The notes below the pieces were generated by a model. It worked only from the letters and a program-made list of their open reading frames with translations. It did not search any database and was not told the origin of the DNA. The position numbers were made by a program, and so were the translations under genes. Below, in pieces: positions 7,071 through 12,563 of a stretch of 12,563 nucleotides of DNA. Numbering within the stretch: position 1 is the first letter of the stretch; each line of letters starts with the position of its first letter. The stretch comes from Vicinamibacteria bacterium (GTDB lineage: Bacteria; Acidobacteriota; Vicinamibacteria; Vicinamibacterales; UBA2999). Where the stretch lies: the NCBI GenBank assembly GCA_025938035.1, contig JAICQE010000139.1, forward strand, positions 1 through 12,563, in the 5' to 3' direction.

Positions 7071-7113
7071 CCACCAACCACCAACTATCAACTATCAACT
7101 ATCCAACTATCAA
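7071..7113. repeat. 7-bp tandem repeat array, six units
   Basis: Read on the plus strand the units are ccaccaa twice (7071-7084), ctatcaa twice (7085-7098), an 8-nt variant ctatccaa (7099-7106) and ctatcaa (7107-7113). The array ends 2 nt from the hydrolase ATG and lies between divergent genes, so it occupies the hydrolase leader (ttgatag and ttggtgg units on the minus strand). Confidence 0.95.
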
Positions 7114-7149
7114 ACCGAGAGCTATAGTGTGCCGTTTCCAGGAGGACAC

Positions 7150-7470
7150 ATGGCGAAGTATCTGATCAAGGCGTCGTACACGGCGGAAGGGATCAAAGGG
7201 GTCATGAAGGACGGCGGCACGAAGCGGCGCCAGGCGGCCGAAGCGGCGGTCAAGAGCACGGGGGGAAAACTCGAAGGGTTCTACTTTGCGTTTGGTGAGT
7301 CCGACGCGTATGTCATCGTCGACGCTCCGGACAATGCGTCCGTCGCCGCGTCCACGTTGGCCATCGGCGCCAGCGGCCTGGTCAAGGCGACGACCGTCGT
7401 GCTGCTGACGCCCGAGGAAATCGATCAGGCGATAACGAAAGGAGCCACCTACACCCCGCCAGGCCGCTGA
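7150..7470 (+). CDS. GYD-domain protein
   Basis: A 106-residue protein with a ferredoxin-like GYD domain over almost its full length: the first strand MAKYLIKASYTAEGIKGVM, the helix TKRRQAAEAAVKSTGGKLEG, and FYFAFGESDAYVIVDAPDN where the family name motif falls. GYD proteins are small, probably oligomeric, and have no established biochemical role. The start is well supported: AGGAGG (7140-7145) sits 4 nt before the ATG, and longer in-frame readings from 6847 run antisense through the hydrolase. A TATAGT (7123-7128) could be a -10 element, but no good -35 is seen. It converges with the acetyltransferase gene, with only 3 nt between the stops. Confidence 0.88.
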   Translation: MAKYLIKASYTAEGIKGVMKDGGTKRRQAAEAAVKSTGGKLEGFYFAFGESDAYVIVDAPDNASVAASTLAIGASGLVKATTVVLLTPEEIDQAITKGATYTPPGR

Positions 7471-7473
7471 ACG

Positions 7474-7953
7474 TCAGTACGTGATGCGGTACGTCAGCCA
7501 GTCCTTCATCCACGTCGCCTGGCGGCGGTGATAGAACTCGCGGGCCAGCGTATTCCATTCGAGCACCTGCCACTCCATCCGCCCGCAGCCGCGCTGGGCG
7601 CCCAGGGTGCGCACGTGCTCGAAGAGCGCTGACCCCGCGCCCGACTCCCGCGAATCATCGCGAACGAAGAGGTCTTCGAGGTACATCGTCGGTCTAGCGA
7701 GGAACGTCGAATACGTCTGGAACCACGTGGCGTATCCGACCGCCTTGCCCTTGCTGTTGAGGGCGAGGGCCGCCTCGAACCGCGGCGGCTTGCCGTAGGG
7801 CGCCCCTTCAGGCGTGCCATCCCCGAACGCGTCGCGACGCAGACGTTCGACCGCCGCCGCATCGGGGGCTTCCAGGCGCTCGTAGTCGGCGAGTGCCCTG
7901 AGCAGATCGACGAACTCGTCGAACCGGTTTGACGTCAACGGAACGACGGTCAT
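7474..7953 (-). CDS. GNAT N-acetyltransferase, diamine/spermidine acetyltransferase-like
   Basis: A 159-residue single-domain GNAT enzyme that transfers acetyl from acetyl-CoA to an amine. The pyrophosphate-binding motif is SRESGAGSALF (R102-x-x-G105-x-G107). It is preceded by the strand YLEDLFVRDD (91-100) and followed by MEWQVLEWNTLAREFYHRRQ (126-145), with a YRITY end; this pattern (YLED-F-V and W-N-A-x-x-F-Y-x-R) is typical of SSAT-like polyamine acetyltransferases. Substrate preference is inferred from that likeness only. The gene lies 94 nt downstream of malate synthase on the same strand, and the gap is almost entirely a 9-bp tandem array. No Shine-Dalgarno is recognisable; the array ends 7 nt before the ATG. 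Confidence 0.85.
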   Translation of the reverse strand: MTVVPLTSNRFDEFVDLLRALADYERLEAPDAAAVERLRRDAFGDGTPEGAPYGKPPRFEAALALNSKGKAVGYATWFQTYSTFLARPTMYLEDLFVRDDSRESGAGSALFEHVRTLGAQRGCGRMEWQVLEWNTLAREFYHRRQATWMKDWLTYRITY

Positions 7954-7960
7954 CGCAGTA

Positions 7961-8050
7961 GAACGATTCGAACGATTCGAACGATCCGAACGGTCCGAAC
8001 GATCCGAACGATCCGAACGGCCCGAACGGCCCGAACGGTCCGAACGGTCA
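7961..8050. repeat. 9-bp tandem repeat array, ten units
   Basis: Ten contiguous 9-bp units of consensus gaacg[a/g][t/c][t/c]c. The first two (7961-7978) are gaacgattc, and later units drift to gaacgatcc, gaacggtcc and gaacggccc by transitions only. The last unit (8042-8050) ends in TCA, the complement of the malate synthase TGA stop. The array therefore fills the gap between the malate synthase stop and the acetyltransferase start. Confidence 0.97.
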
Positions 8051-9928
8051 TGCTACAGCGTCGAAATCGAGGTTTTCGGTGATCCGACGGCCGTCCGCCT
8101 TGAACGCGTCGCGCAGCAGCACGATACGGCGCTTCGCCTCGGCCAGATCCTGCACGCCGAGCGTGATGTTCAGCAGATCGATGTACCACGGCAGCTTCAT
8201 GGGATCCGTCACGTATGTCTCGGCGATCTCGCGCGCGACGGGCAGCGTGGTCTTCTTCGAATTGTCGTGGACGTCGCGGTTGCTCGCGTTCTGCAGCTTG
8301 GCGTACTCCTCGCGCAGCAGACGATCGAACAGCGCGCGCGAGAACACGTCGCCGGCACTCGCGCCGGTCTCTGCGTCCGCGTCCGTCAGCTTCGCCCCCT
8401 TGTGCAGCCACTCCCAGAGGATGCTCAAGCGGATCTCGCCGGTCGCCATGTCCTCCATCAGGTAGAGGACATCCTCGTTGCCGAAAAAGTCGCCGGGCTT
8501 GAGCGCCGCCGCCTGGAATCCCTGCAGGAACGCGTTGCCGTACTGAAGCGCGACGCTGAGCAGGTCGCGGGCGCCGCGCACCGTTCGCGGGGCCGGCTCC
8601 AGCAGCGTCAGCCCGGCGGCATCGTCTGCCGTGTATGTGAGCGGTGGGAACGTGCGCCCGAGCTGATTCGCCTGGCCCACCTTCTCCCACACCGGCCGGA
8701 CGATGTGGACCATCTTCCAGTGAGCGACCCACTTGCCGCTGGCGCCCTCGCGCTGCTCCCGTTCGGCGCCGGCCACCGCGCGCTCCATCGCGCGCGAGAC
8801 GCCGGTCTGCGAGCCGACGGGAATGTTCGGCTCCATGCCGCCCTGCCACAGCGCGTAGTTGCCGTTCTGATCGGGTGTGTTCATCGCCCGGCGGACGCGA
8901 TCCTCGTAGTTGCGCATGTAGCCGTAGGTCATGGTGATCGCGTCGATGTTCGGGTTGATGAACGCCGGATCCCATGCCATCGCGTCGGCAACGCTGTTGA
9001 TGTAATCCCAGCGGCCGGTGTTGAAGCCGATGAAGTGCGGGGTCAGCGCCGCGCGAATCTCCATCAGCTGATAGACCGCTTCGAGCTGTTCGACGAGGAC
9101 GTAGACCTTGACCGTCCCCACCGGCAGACCGAGGTGCCGCTCCAGCGCGGTAATCATGTCGTTCCAGAGCGCGGCCTCCTCGGCAGTCTGGATCTTCGGC
9201 AGGTAGAGCACGATCGACGCGCCGGTCTCGCGAAGCCGCTTCTGGTTGTTCGTGACGAAGAGCGCCATGTCGGTGATCGAGGCCGAGAAGCCGGCGCCGT
9301 CGGCGCGGCGGACGTGCCGATCGTCGAGGTGGAGGCCGCGCGCGCGGAAGATCTTGGTGGTGAAGTCGAGCTGCTTCCGCCAGTCGGCGATGGTTTCGCG
9401 GCCGAAGAACCCTTTCGCCCACTGGTTCATTTCCCGCGACACTTCCTCGGCCACCTTGAGGAACAGCGGGTCGCGATGAATGGCGAGCTTCAGGCTCCGC
9501 TGGTTGTCGAGCGACATCGTCGCCACCTGGCCGAGCGCGTCCTCGCCGTCGAACATCCAGCCGTCGGCGCCCGACAGCAGCGCATAGGCAACGTTGCGGA
9601 TGCTCTTGTCGATCGGCGCGCCCGGCTTGGCGCCAGGGCCGGTGCCCTGAATCCATTGGCGCTGCAGGTCAGCCGGGATCTCGCTCCCCGCGAACTTGCC
9701 GTCGCGCGCGTCCTGTACGCGGATGTTCGTGCGCGCGATCGTCGTCTGCGGATCGAGAAAGGCGATGCGCTGCCCGCCGGCGGCCCTGGCGCGGCGGCGG
9801 GCGATGCGCGACGCCATGACGGCACGACGGTCGTCGTCGAGCGGGGCCAGCGCGCGCAGCGCCTCGACCGCCTCGGGCGTGTAGACATCGGAGTAGGCGG
9901 CCTGCGCCGCATGACGAATCTCAATCAT
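8048..9928 (-). CDS. Malate synthase (MSA-like)
   Basis: A 626-residue enzyme that condenses glyoxylate with acetyl-CoA to give malate, the second step of the glyoxylate bypass. Diagnostic segments are DGWMFDGEDA (122-131), RARGLHLDDRHV with the glyoxylate-site arginine near R198, LYLPKIQTAEEAALWND (241-257), VYVLVEQLEAVYQLMEI with probable Mg ligand E280, GFNTGRWDYI with D308, NYALWQGGMEPNIP (357-370) and LMEDMATGEIRLSILWEWLH with the catalytic base at D493. It is longer than typical MSA (about 530), with extra sequence at both ends. ATG at 9928 is chosen because AGGGG lies 7 nt upstream; the longer frame from 10015 would translate a palindromic leader. No isocitrate lyase gene lies in the window. 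The acetyltransferase gene follows. Confidence 0.9.
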   Translation of the reverse strand: MIEIRHAAQAAYSDVYTPEAVEALRALAPLDDDRRAVMASRIARRRARAAGGQRIAFLDPQTTIARTNIRVQDARDGKFAGSEIPADLQRQWIQGTGPGAKPGAPIDKSIRNVAYALLSGADGWMFDGEDALGQVATMSLDNQRSLKLAIHRDPLFLKVAEEVSREMNQWAKGFFGRETIADWRKQLDFTTKIFRARGLHLDDRHVRRADGAGFSASITDMALFVTNNQKRLRETGASIVLYLPKIQTAEEAALWNDMITALERHLGLPVGTVKVYVLVEQLEAVYQLMEIRAALTPHFIGFNTGRWDYINSVADAMAWDPAFINPNIDAITMTYGYMRNYEDRVRRAMNTPDQNGNYALWQGGMEPNIPVGSQTGVSRAMERAVAGAEREQREGASGKWVAHWKMVHIVRPVWEKVGQANQLGRTFPPLTYTADDAAGLTLLEPAPRTVRGARDLLSVALQYGNAFLQGFQAAALKPGDFFGNEDVLYLMEDMATGEIRLSILWEWLHKGAKLTDADAETGASAGDVFSRALFDRLLREEYAKLQNASNRDVHDNSKKTTLPVAREIAETYVTDPMKLPWYIDLLNITLGVQDLAEAKRRIVLLRDAFKADGRRITENLDFDAVA

Positions 9929-9948
9929 CGAGTTCCCCTGTCCGCTAT

Positions 9949-10003
9949 CGTGGGGCGGACCCTGTCGGGTCCGCCATGCGCGCCCGACAAGGCGCGCCCC
10001 ACG
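9949..10003. repeat. Nested palindrome in the malate synthase leader
   Basis: A 55-bp element with an outer stem CGTGGGGCG (9949-9957) / CGCCCCACG (9995-10003) that encloses a perfect 9-bp hairpin (ggcggaccc, loop tgtc, gggtccgcc; 9954-9975), which competes for a few bases with the outer stem, and a second weaker GC-rich hairpin at about 9978-9996. The GGCGGACC/GGTCCGCC core resembles the palindromes at 2581 and 10270. It lies between the malate synthase start and the nearest promoter-like box, so it would be in the 5' leader. It is probably a REP-type element; a riboswitch is not indicated. Confidence 0.7.
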
Positions 10004-10021
10004 TTCAGGACGCAACTCGCG

Positions 10022-10027
10022 ATTATA
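10022..10027 (-). promoter_or_regulatory. Possible -10 element for malate synthase, overlapping one for the protease
   Basis: TATAAT on the minus strand (10027-10022) is a perfect -10, and the plus strand reads TATAGT at 10024-10029, so divergent promoters for malate synthase and the protease could overlap here. Neither has a recognisable -35. An inverted repeat cacct...aggtg (10031-10048) adjoins and could be an operator. Confidence 0.3.
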
Positions 10028-10082
10028 GTCACCTCCCTATTCAGGTGATGCGCGACGACGGGGCGGGGCGCGACGATCGACC

Positions 10083-11072
10083 ATGGCCCTCGAACATCCC
10101 GTCAGCGGCGGCGACGACCAGGCGCTGCTCGACGCTTATTCCGCTGCCGTCATACACGCCGTCGAGCAGGTCGGGCCTGCCGTGGTCCGCGTGGAAGGCA
10201 AGCGCGGCGGCGGCTCCGGCGTCGTCTTTACGCCCGACGGCTTCATCCTGACGAACAGCCACGTGGCAGGTCCGCCGCAAGGCGGACGCTACGACAGACA
10301 CAGCCACGCGGACGAACGCGGTCCGCTGACGGTTACGCTGCCGGACGGACGATCGCTGGCGGCCGACGTCGTCGGCAGCGACGTGGACACCGATCTCGCG
10401 GTACTTCGCATCGACGGCTCCCGCCTGCCCTGGGCGCGGCTCGGCGACTCGAAGGCCGTGCGTGTCGGTCAGGTCGCCATCGCGATCGGCAACCCGTACG
10501 GGTTCGACCATTCGGTCACCTCGGGCGTCGTCAGCGCGCTCGGGCGATCGCTGCGGTCACGGTCCGGCCGTCTCATGGATGACATCGTCCAGACGGACGC
10601 ATCGCTCAACCCCGGCAACTCGGGCGGACCGCTCGTCACGACGGCCGGCGACGTCATCGGCATCAACACGGCGATGATTCTGCCGGCGCAGGGGATCTGC
10701 TTTGCCATCGCCAGCAATACGGTGAGGTTCGTTGCGTCGCGCCTGATGCGGGACGGACGGATCCGCAGGAGTCACATCGGCATCGCCGGGCAACAGACGG
10801 CGGTCCCGCGGGCGCTCGCGCGGGCAAATCAGATGGCGGTCACGTCAGGCGTGCTCGTCGCGTCCGTCGAGGACAACAGTCCGGCCGCGCGCGCCGGACT
10901 GATGACGGGCGACGTCGTCCTGAGCTTCGCGGACTCAGCCGTCAGCGGTATCGACGATCTGCACCGGCTGCTCACCGGGGAGCGCATCGGCACGCCATCG
11001 CCGATGATCGTGCTGCGACGCGGGGAGCGCCGTCGCCTGACGATCGTGCCAGCGGAGTCTCGTCGCACGTAG
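10083..11072 (+). CDS. HtrA/DegP-like S1C serine protease with one PDZ domain
   Basis: A 329-residue trypsin-fold protease. The triad is intact: TNSHV (H60), VDTDLAVLRI (D104) and NPGNSGGPL (S180), in the GGGSGVVFTPDGFILTNS and GNPYGFDHSVTSGVVSALGR framework of HtrA. A single PDZ domain follows (about 240-325, GVLVASVEDNSPAARAGLMT then GDVVLSF). No signal peptide or transmembrane helix precedes the protease domain, so it is predicted cytoplasmic unless an upstream start was missed; DegP homologues are usually exported. Between H60 and the next strand is an extra loop, about residues 63-80 (GPPQGGRYDRHSHADERG), whose DNA carries a REP-like palindrome. The ATG has no strong Shine-Dalgarno. It faces a LuxR-type gene and, beyond that, a catalytically dead relative. 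Confidence 0.9.
   Translation: MALEHPVSGGDDQALLDAYSAAVIHAVEQVGPAVVRVEGKRGGGSGVVFTPDGFILTNSHVAGPPQGGRYDRHSHADERGPLTVTLPDGRSLAADVVGSDVDTDLAVLRIDGSRLPWARLGDSKAVRVGQVAIAIGNPYGFDHSVTSGVVSALGRSLRSRSGRLMDDIVQTDASLNPGNSGGPLVTTAGDVIGINTAMILPAQGICFAIASNTVRFVASRLMRDGRIRRSHIGIAGQQTAVPRALARANQMAVTSGVLVASVEDNSPAARAGLMTGDVVLSFADSAVSGIDDLHRLLTGERIGTPSPMIVLRRGERRRLTIVPAESRRT
10270..10293 (+). repeat. REP-like palindrome inside the protease coding sequence
   Basis: A perfect 7-bp stem GTCCGCC (10270-10276) / GGCGGAC (10281-10287) closes a GCAA tetraloop and is followed by GCTACG. It matches 20 of 24 positions of 2581-2604 in the DUF6496 leader. It encodes PPQGG within a loop just after catalytic H60 that is longer than usual in the family. 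Confidence 0.6.
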
Positions 11073-11093
11073 GGCACCCCTTCCACGGGTGCC
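11073..11093. terminator. Shared hairpin between convergent protease and LuxR genes
   Basis: ggcaccc (11073-11079), loop cttccac, gggtgcc (11087-11093): a 7-bp GC-rich stem filling nearly all of the 24-nt gap between the two convergent stops. There is no T-tract, so intrinsic termination is uncertain. GTAG precedes it, as in other palindromes here (CTACG/CGTAG flanks), so it may instead be a REP-type element. Confidence 0.45.
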
Positions 11094-11096
11094 ACC

Positions 11097-11483
11097 TCAC
11101 AGCGTAATTAGTCCCCTCCGCACCGCGCGGCGCACCGCGTCGGTCCGGTTGAGTGCGCCCAGCTTCCCGGAAATGGAGGTGAGGTGGAACTTGACGGTCT
11201 GGTCCGAGATGCCGAGCCGCGCCGCGATGGTTTTGTTCGAGAGACCCTCGGCGACGAGCTCGAGCACCGCGATCTCGCGCGGTGTCAGCGATTCGAGCGC
11301 AGCGGCGTCATCGAGATCAACCGGCGGCGCGGGAGCAGCAGAGAGAAACGCATCTGCGTCGATGCCGGCGTGCCGCGCTTCCCGCAGCGAGCCGAACTCG
11401 GCGACGACATCCGGCGTCGTTGTCTCGAGCGCCTCGCGCAGATCGCGGCGCTGTTGGGAGTTGCCGATGACGATCACTCGCAT
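11097..11483 (-). CDS. LuxR/NarL-type transcription regulator with truncated receiver
   Basis: A 128-residue DNA-binding protein. The C-terminal LuxR helix-turn-helix is complete (about 65-125): LTPREIAVLELVAEGLSNKT, IAARLGISDQTVKFHLTSIS and GKLGALNRTDAVRRAVRRGL. The N-terminal 60 residues begin like a response-regulator receiver (MRVIVIG strand, an acidic helix, DVVAEF strand), but the phospho-acceptor strand and the rest of the domain are missing; normal NarL-type proteins are about 210 residues. It therefore probably does not respond to phosphorylation, and may be active constitutively or be controlled by a partner. ATG at 11483 has no good Shine-Dalgarno. It lies between two HtrA-like genes, one divergent-facing across the terminator and one upstream on the same strand, so a regulatory link to them is plausible but unproven. 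Confidence 0.85.
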   Translation of the reverse strand: MRVIVIGNSQQRRDLREALETTTPDVVAEFGSLREARHAGIDADAFLSAAPAPPVDLDDAAALESLTPREIAVLELVAEGLSNKTIAARLGISDQTVKFHLTSISGKLGALNRTDAVRRAVRRGLITL

Positions 11484-11502
11484 TCGTTTGTGGGGCCTGA
11501 AG

Positions 11503-11718
11503 GTTACGGGGGAAACGGTTTCACAGGAGGAACGAAAGAACGGAGGGCCGTTCGATTGTCGGCGTGCGAAAGCACGCCGACAGCCGTGATGTGAGAGGCA
11601 GGCCGCCTTCGGCGGCCAATCGAACGGCCTCCTTCGTGGTCTTCGTGTCCTTCGTGGTTCAAAAATTCCGTTCCTTCGTTCCTCCTGTGAAATCCGTTCT
11701 CTCCGTCGCTTCCGTTAA
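11503..11718. repeat. Composite 216-bp inverted-repeat element
   Basis: The arms are left 11503-11546 and right 11667-11718, inverted. The best part is tttcacaggaggaacgaa on the left and its complement on the right; over 11514-11544 and 11667-11698 they differ by one substitution and one indel. The right arm alone carries the complement of gaaccacgaaggacacgaag (within 11630-11666). Inside are a second inverted pair ggccgttcgattg (11546-11558) / caatcgaacggcc (11617-11629), a perfect 10-bp hairpin with a GAAA loop (11558-11581) and a 7-bp hairpin with a TTC loop (11601-11617). It starts 19 nt upstream of the LuxR ATG and covers the stop of the pseudo-HtrA gene. There is no ORF or transposase inside. 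Confidence 0.85.
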
Positions 11719-12563
11719 CTCCTCGGGGCAACGGTGACAGAGACATCGACCGGCGCACCGCCGCGCAGCACTTTGACCGCAACGCTCTTCCCCACTCTGT
11801 CCCCGACGAGCAGATCGAACAGCTCGTCCGGTGACGCCAGCGCGTGCCCATCGAGCGACAGCAGCAGGTCGCCGACGAACAGACCCGCCTCGTCCGCCGG
11901 CGTCCCCGGCTTCACGTCCACGACGAGCAGGGCCTGCTCGGTGGCCGCAGCACTCTTCTGCTTCTCTGAGACGCGCGCCGGCTGCGCGGCGATCCCGAGA
12001 TAGCCGCGCCTCAACGTCCCGCGCTGCAGCAGATCGGCCGCCGCATTCCACGCGATTCCGGCGGGAATGACCACTCCCAGGCCACGAATGGAAGCTGCCG
12101 TGGTGACGCCAAGCAGCCGGCCGTCCGCGCCGACCAGGGCGCCGCCGGCAAATCCTTCATGCATCGGAGCCGAGGTACGGATCACCTGTGCGATCGAGCG
12201 GCGGCGGCCTGTCGGCAGCGGTCCTCCGATCACGGATACGACGCCCGCCGAGGCAGTGATCGCGTTGCTCCAGGACCGGGCGAGCGCGATGGCGATCTCG
12301 CCGACGCGCGGCAGCTCGCCCGCAGAGAGTGCCGGCAGTTCCAGCCCCGGCGCTCTGAGGACCACCACGCGCGTGGCCGGATCCCATCCCGCGATCTCGG
12401 CGTTCACGACTTCACCATCGGCACGGCGTACCCGCGGATGCTCGTCGCGTCCGACGGCACGTGCGGTCGTGACGACGGTGTCCGCGGCATAGACGAGCCC
12501 CGATGCGGGCCGGCCCTGGCCGTCGACCTGGACGACGGACGGCGCGACTCGCGTGACGATTTC
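11715..12563 (-). CDS. Catalytically inactive HtrA-like protein with PDZ domain (5' end missing)
   Basis: The visible 282 residues run off the right edge; the frame stays open from 12407 (a GTG internal to the protein) to 12563, reading EIVTRVAPSVVQVDGQGRPA then SGLVYAADTVVTTARAVG. This is the trypsin-like N-terminal barrel of HtrA, followed by a PDZ domain (about 205-280, ALLVVDVKPGTPADEAGLFV then GDLLLSLDGH). The catalytic positions are all changed by alignment to the neighbouring active protease: the TNSHV region reads TTARAV (His to Arg, about residue 35), the DTDLAVL region reads ATRVVVL (Asp to Arg, about 65), and PGNSGGPL reads EGFAGGAL (Ser to Ala, about 139). The fold-defining glycines and strands remain, so it looks like a maintained pseudoprotease and not decaying DNA. 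The likely role is PDZ-mediated binding or regulation. Confidence 0.85.
   Translation of the reverse strand, partial: EIVTRVAPSVVQVDGQGRPASGLVYAADTVVTTARAVGRDEHPRVRRADGEVVNAEIAGWDPATRVVVLRAPGLELPALSAGELPRVGEIAIALARSWSNAITASAGVVSVIGGPLPTGRRRSIAQVIRTSAPMHEGFAGGALVGADGRLLGVTTAASIRGLGVVIPAGIAWNAAADLLQRGTLRRGYLGIAAQPARVSEKQKSAAATEQALLVVDVKPGTPADEAGLFVGDLLLSLDGHALASPDELFDLLVGDRVGKSVAVKVLRGGAPVDVSVTVAPRS

Noticed and set aside
7961..8050. CRISPR-like array
   Set aside because: The 9-bp units are contiguous with no spacers; it is a simple tandem array.
7950..9656. A 568-codon minus-strand frame ending in repeated (V/A/T)R(I/T) residues encoded by the 9-bp array
   Set aside because: It is an out-of-frame reading of malate synthase that continues into the array; the protein-level repeat is a by-product of the 9-bp DNA repeat.
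9949..10003. tRNA-like cloverleaf
   Set aside because: No anticodon arm, T-loop or acceptor features; the fold is just nested inverted repeats.
9929..10015. N-terminal extension of malate synthase from 10015
   Set aside because: It would translate the palindromic leader; the ATG at 9928 has AGGGG 7 nt upstream and family homology starts after it.
8267..10048. A 593-codon open frame on the plus strand
   Set aside because: It is exactly antisense to malate synthase, a confidently identified gene; long antisense frames are expected in GC-rich DNA and the product has no recognisable motif.
12157..12407. The pseudo-HtrA gene starting at the GTG at 12407
   Set aside because: The frame is open to the window edge and the upstream 52 codons encode the expected HtrA N-terminal strands, so the GTG is an internal valine.

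Overview
The window is a GC-rich, gene-dense chromosomal segment from a soil-type Gram-negative bacterium. A large secreted protein built from carboxypeptidase-regulatory-like repeats, an ECF sigma/anti-sigma pair with a DUF4349 tail, a DUF6496 basic protein, and many short intergenic palindromes and tandem arrays together suggest Acidobacteriota, perhaps Vicinamibacteria. That placement is inference from gene style; there is no rRNA or marker gene to confirm it. No phage, transposase, CRISPR array, tRNA or rRNA gene was seen.

Layout. 27-3449 (minus): an ABC-type ATPase, a small lysine/arginine-rich DUF6496 protein and a secreted 765-residue repeat protein read in one direction and may be co-transcribed. 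3450-3595 is a divergent intergenic region with a 17-bp tandem array and a likely promoter for a secreted YkuD_2-type L,D-transpeptidase-like protein (3596-4375, plus). 4397-6117 (minus): an ECF sigma factor, overlapping by 4 bp the gene for a membrane-bound zinc-finger anti-sigma factor fused to DUF4349. 6172-7068 (minus): a secreted or lipid-anchored alpha/beta hydrolase. 7150-7470 (plus): a GYD-domain protein. 7474-9928 (minus): malate synthase followed by a spermidine/diamine-type GNAT acetyltransferase, with a 10-unit 9-bp array filling the gap. 10083-11072 (plus): an HtrA-like serine protease with an intact triad and one PDZ domain. 11097-11483 (minus): a short LuxR-type regulator with a truncated receiver. 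11715-12563 (minus, runs off the window): a second HtrA-like protein in which all three catalytic residues are replaced.

Most metabolic and envelope genes are ordinary. The unusual parts are (1) the active HtrA / truncated LuxR / pseudo-HtrA cluster at the right end and (2) the repeats. Three minus-strand genes have a different tandem array (17, 7 and 9 bp units) immediately upstream of the start codon where a Shine-Dalgarno would normally sit; palindromes of one GTCCGCC-loop-GGCGGAC type occur in a gene leader and inside the protease coding sequence near its catalytic histidine; and a composite 216-bp inverted repeat separates the LuxR and pseudo-HtrA genes. No recognisable new defence or mobile system was found; the HtrA pair and the repeat ecology are the best candidates for something undescribed.
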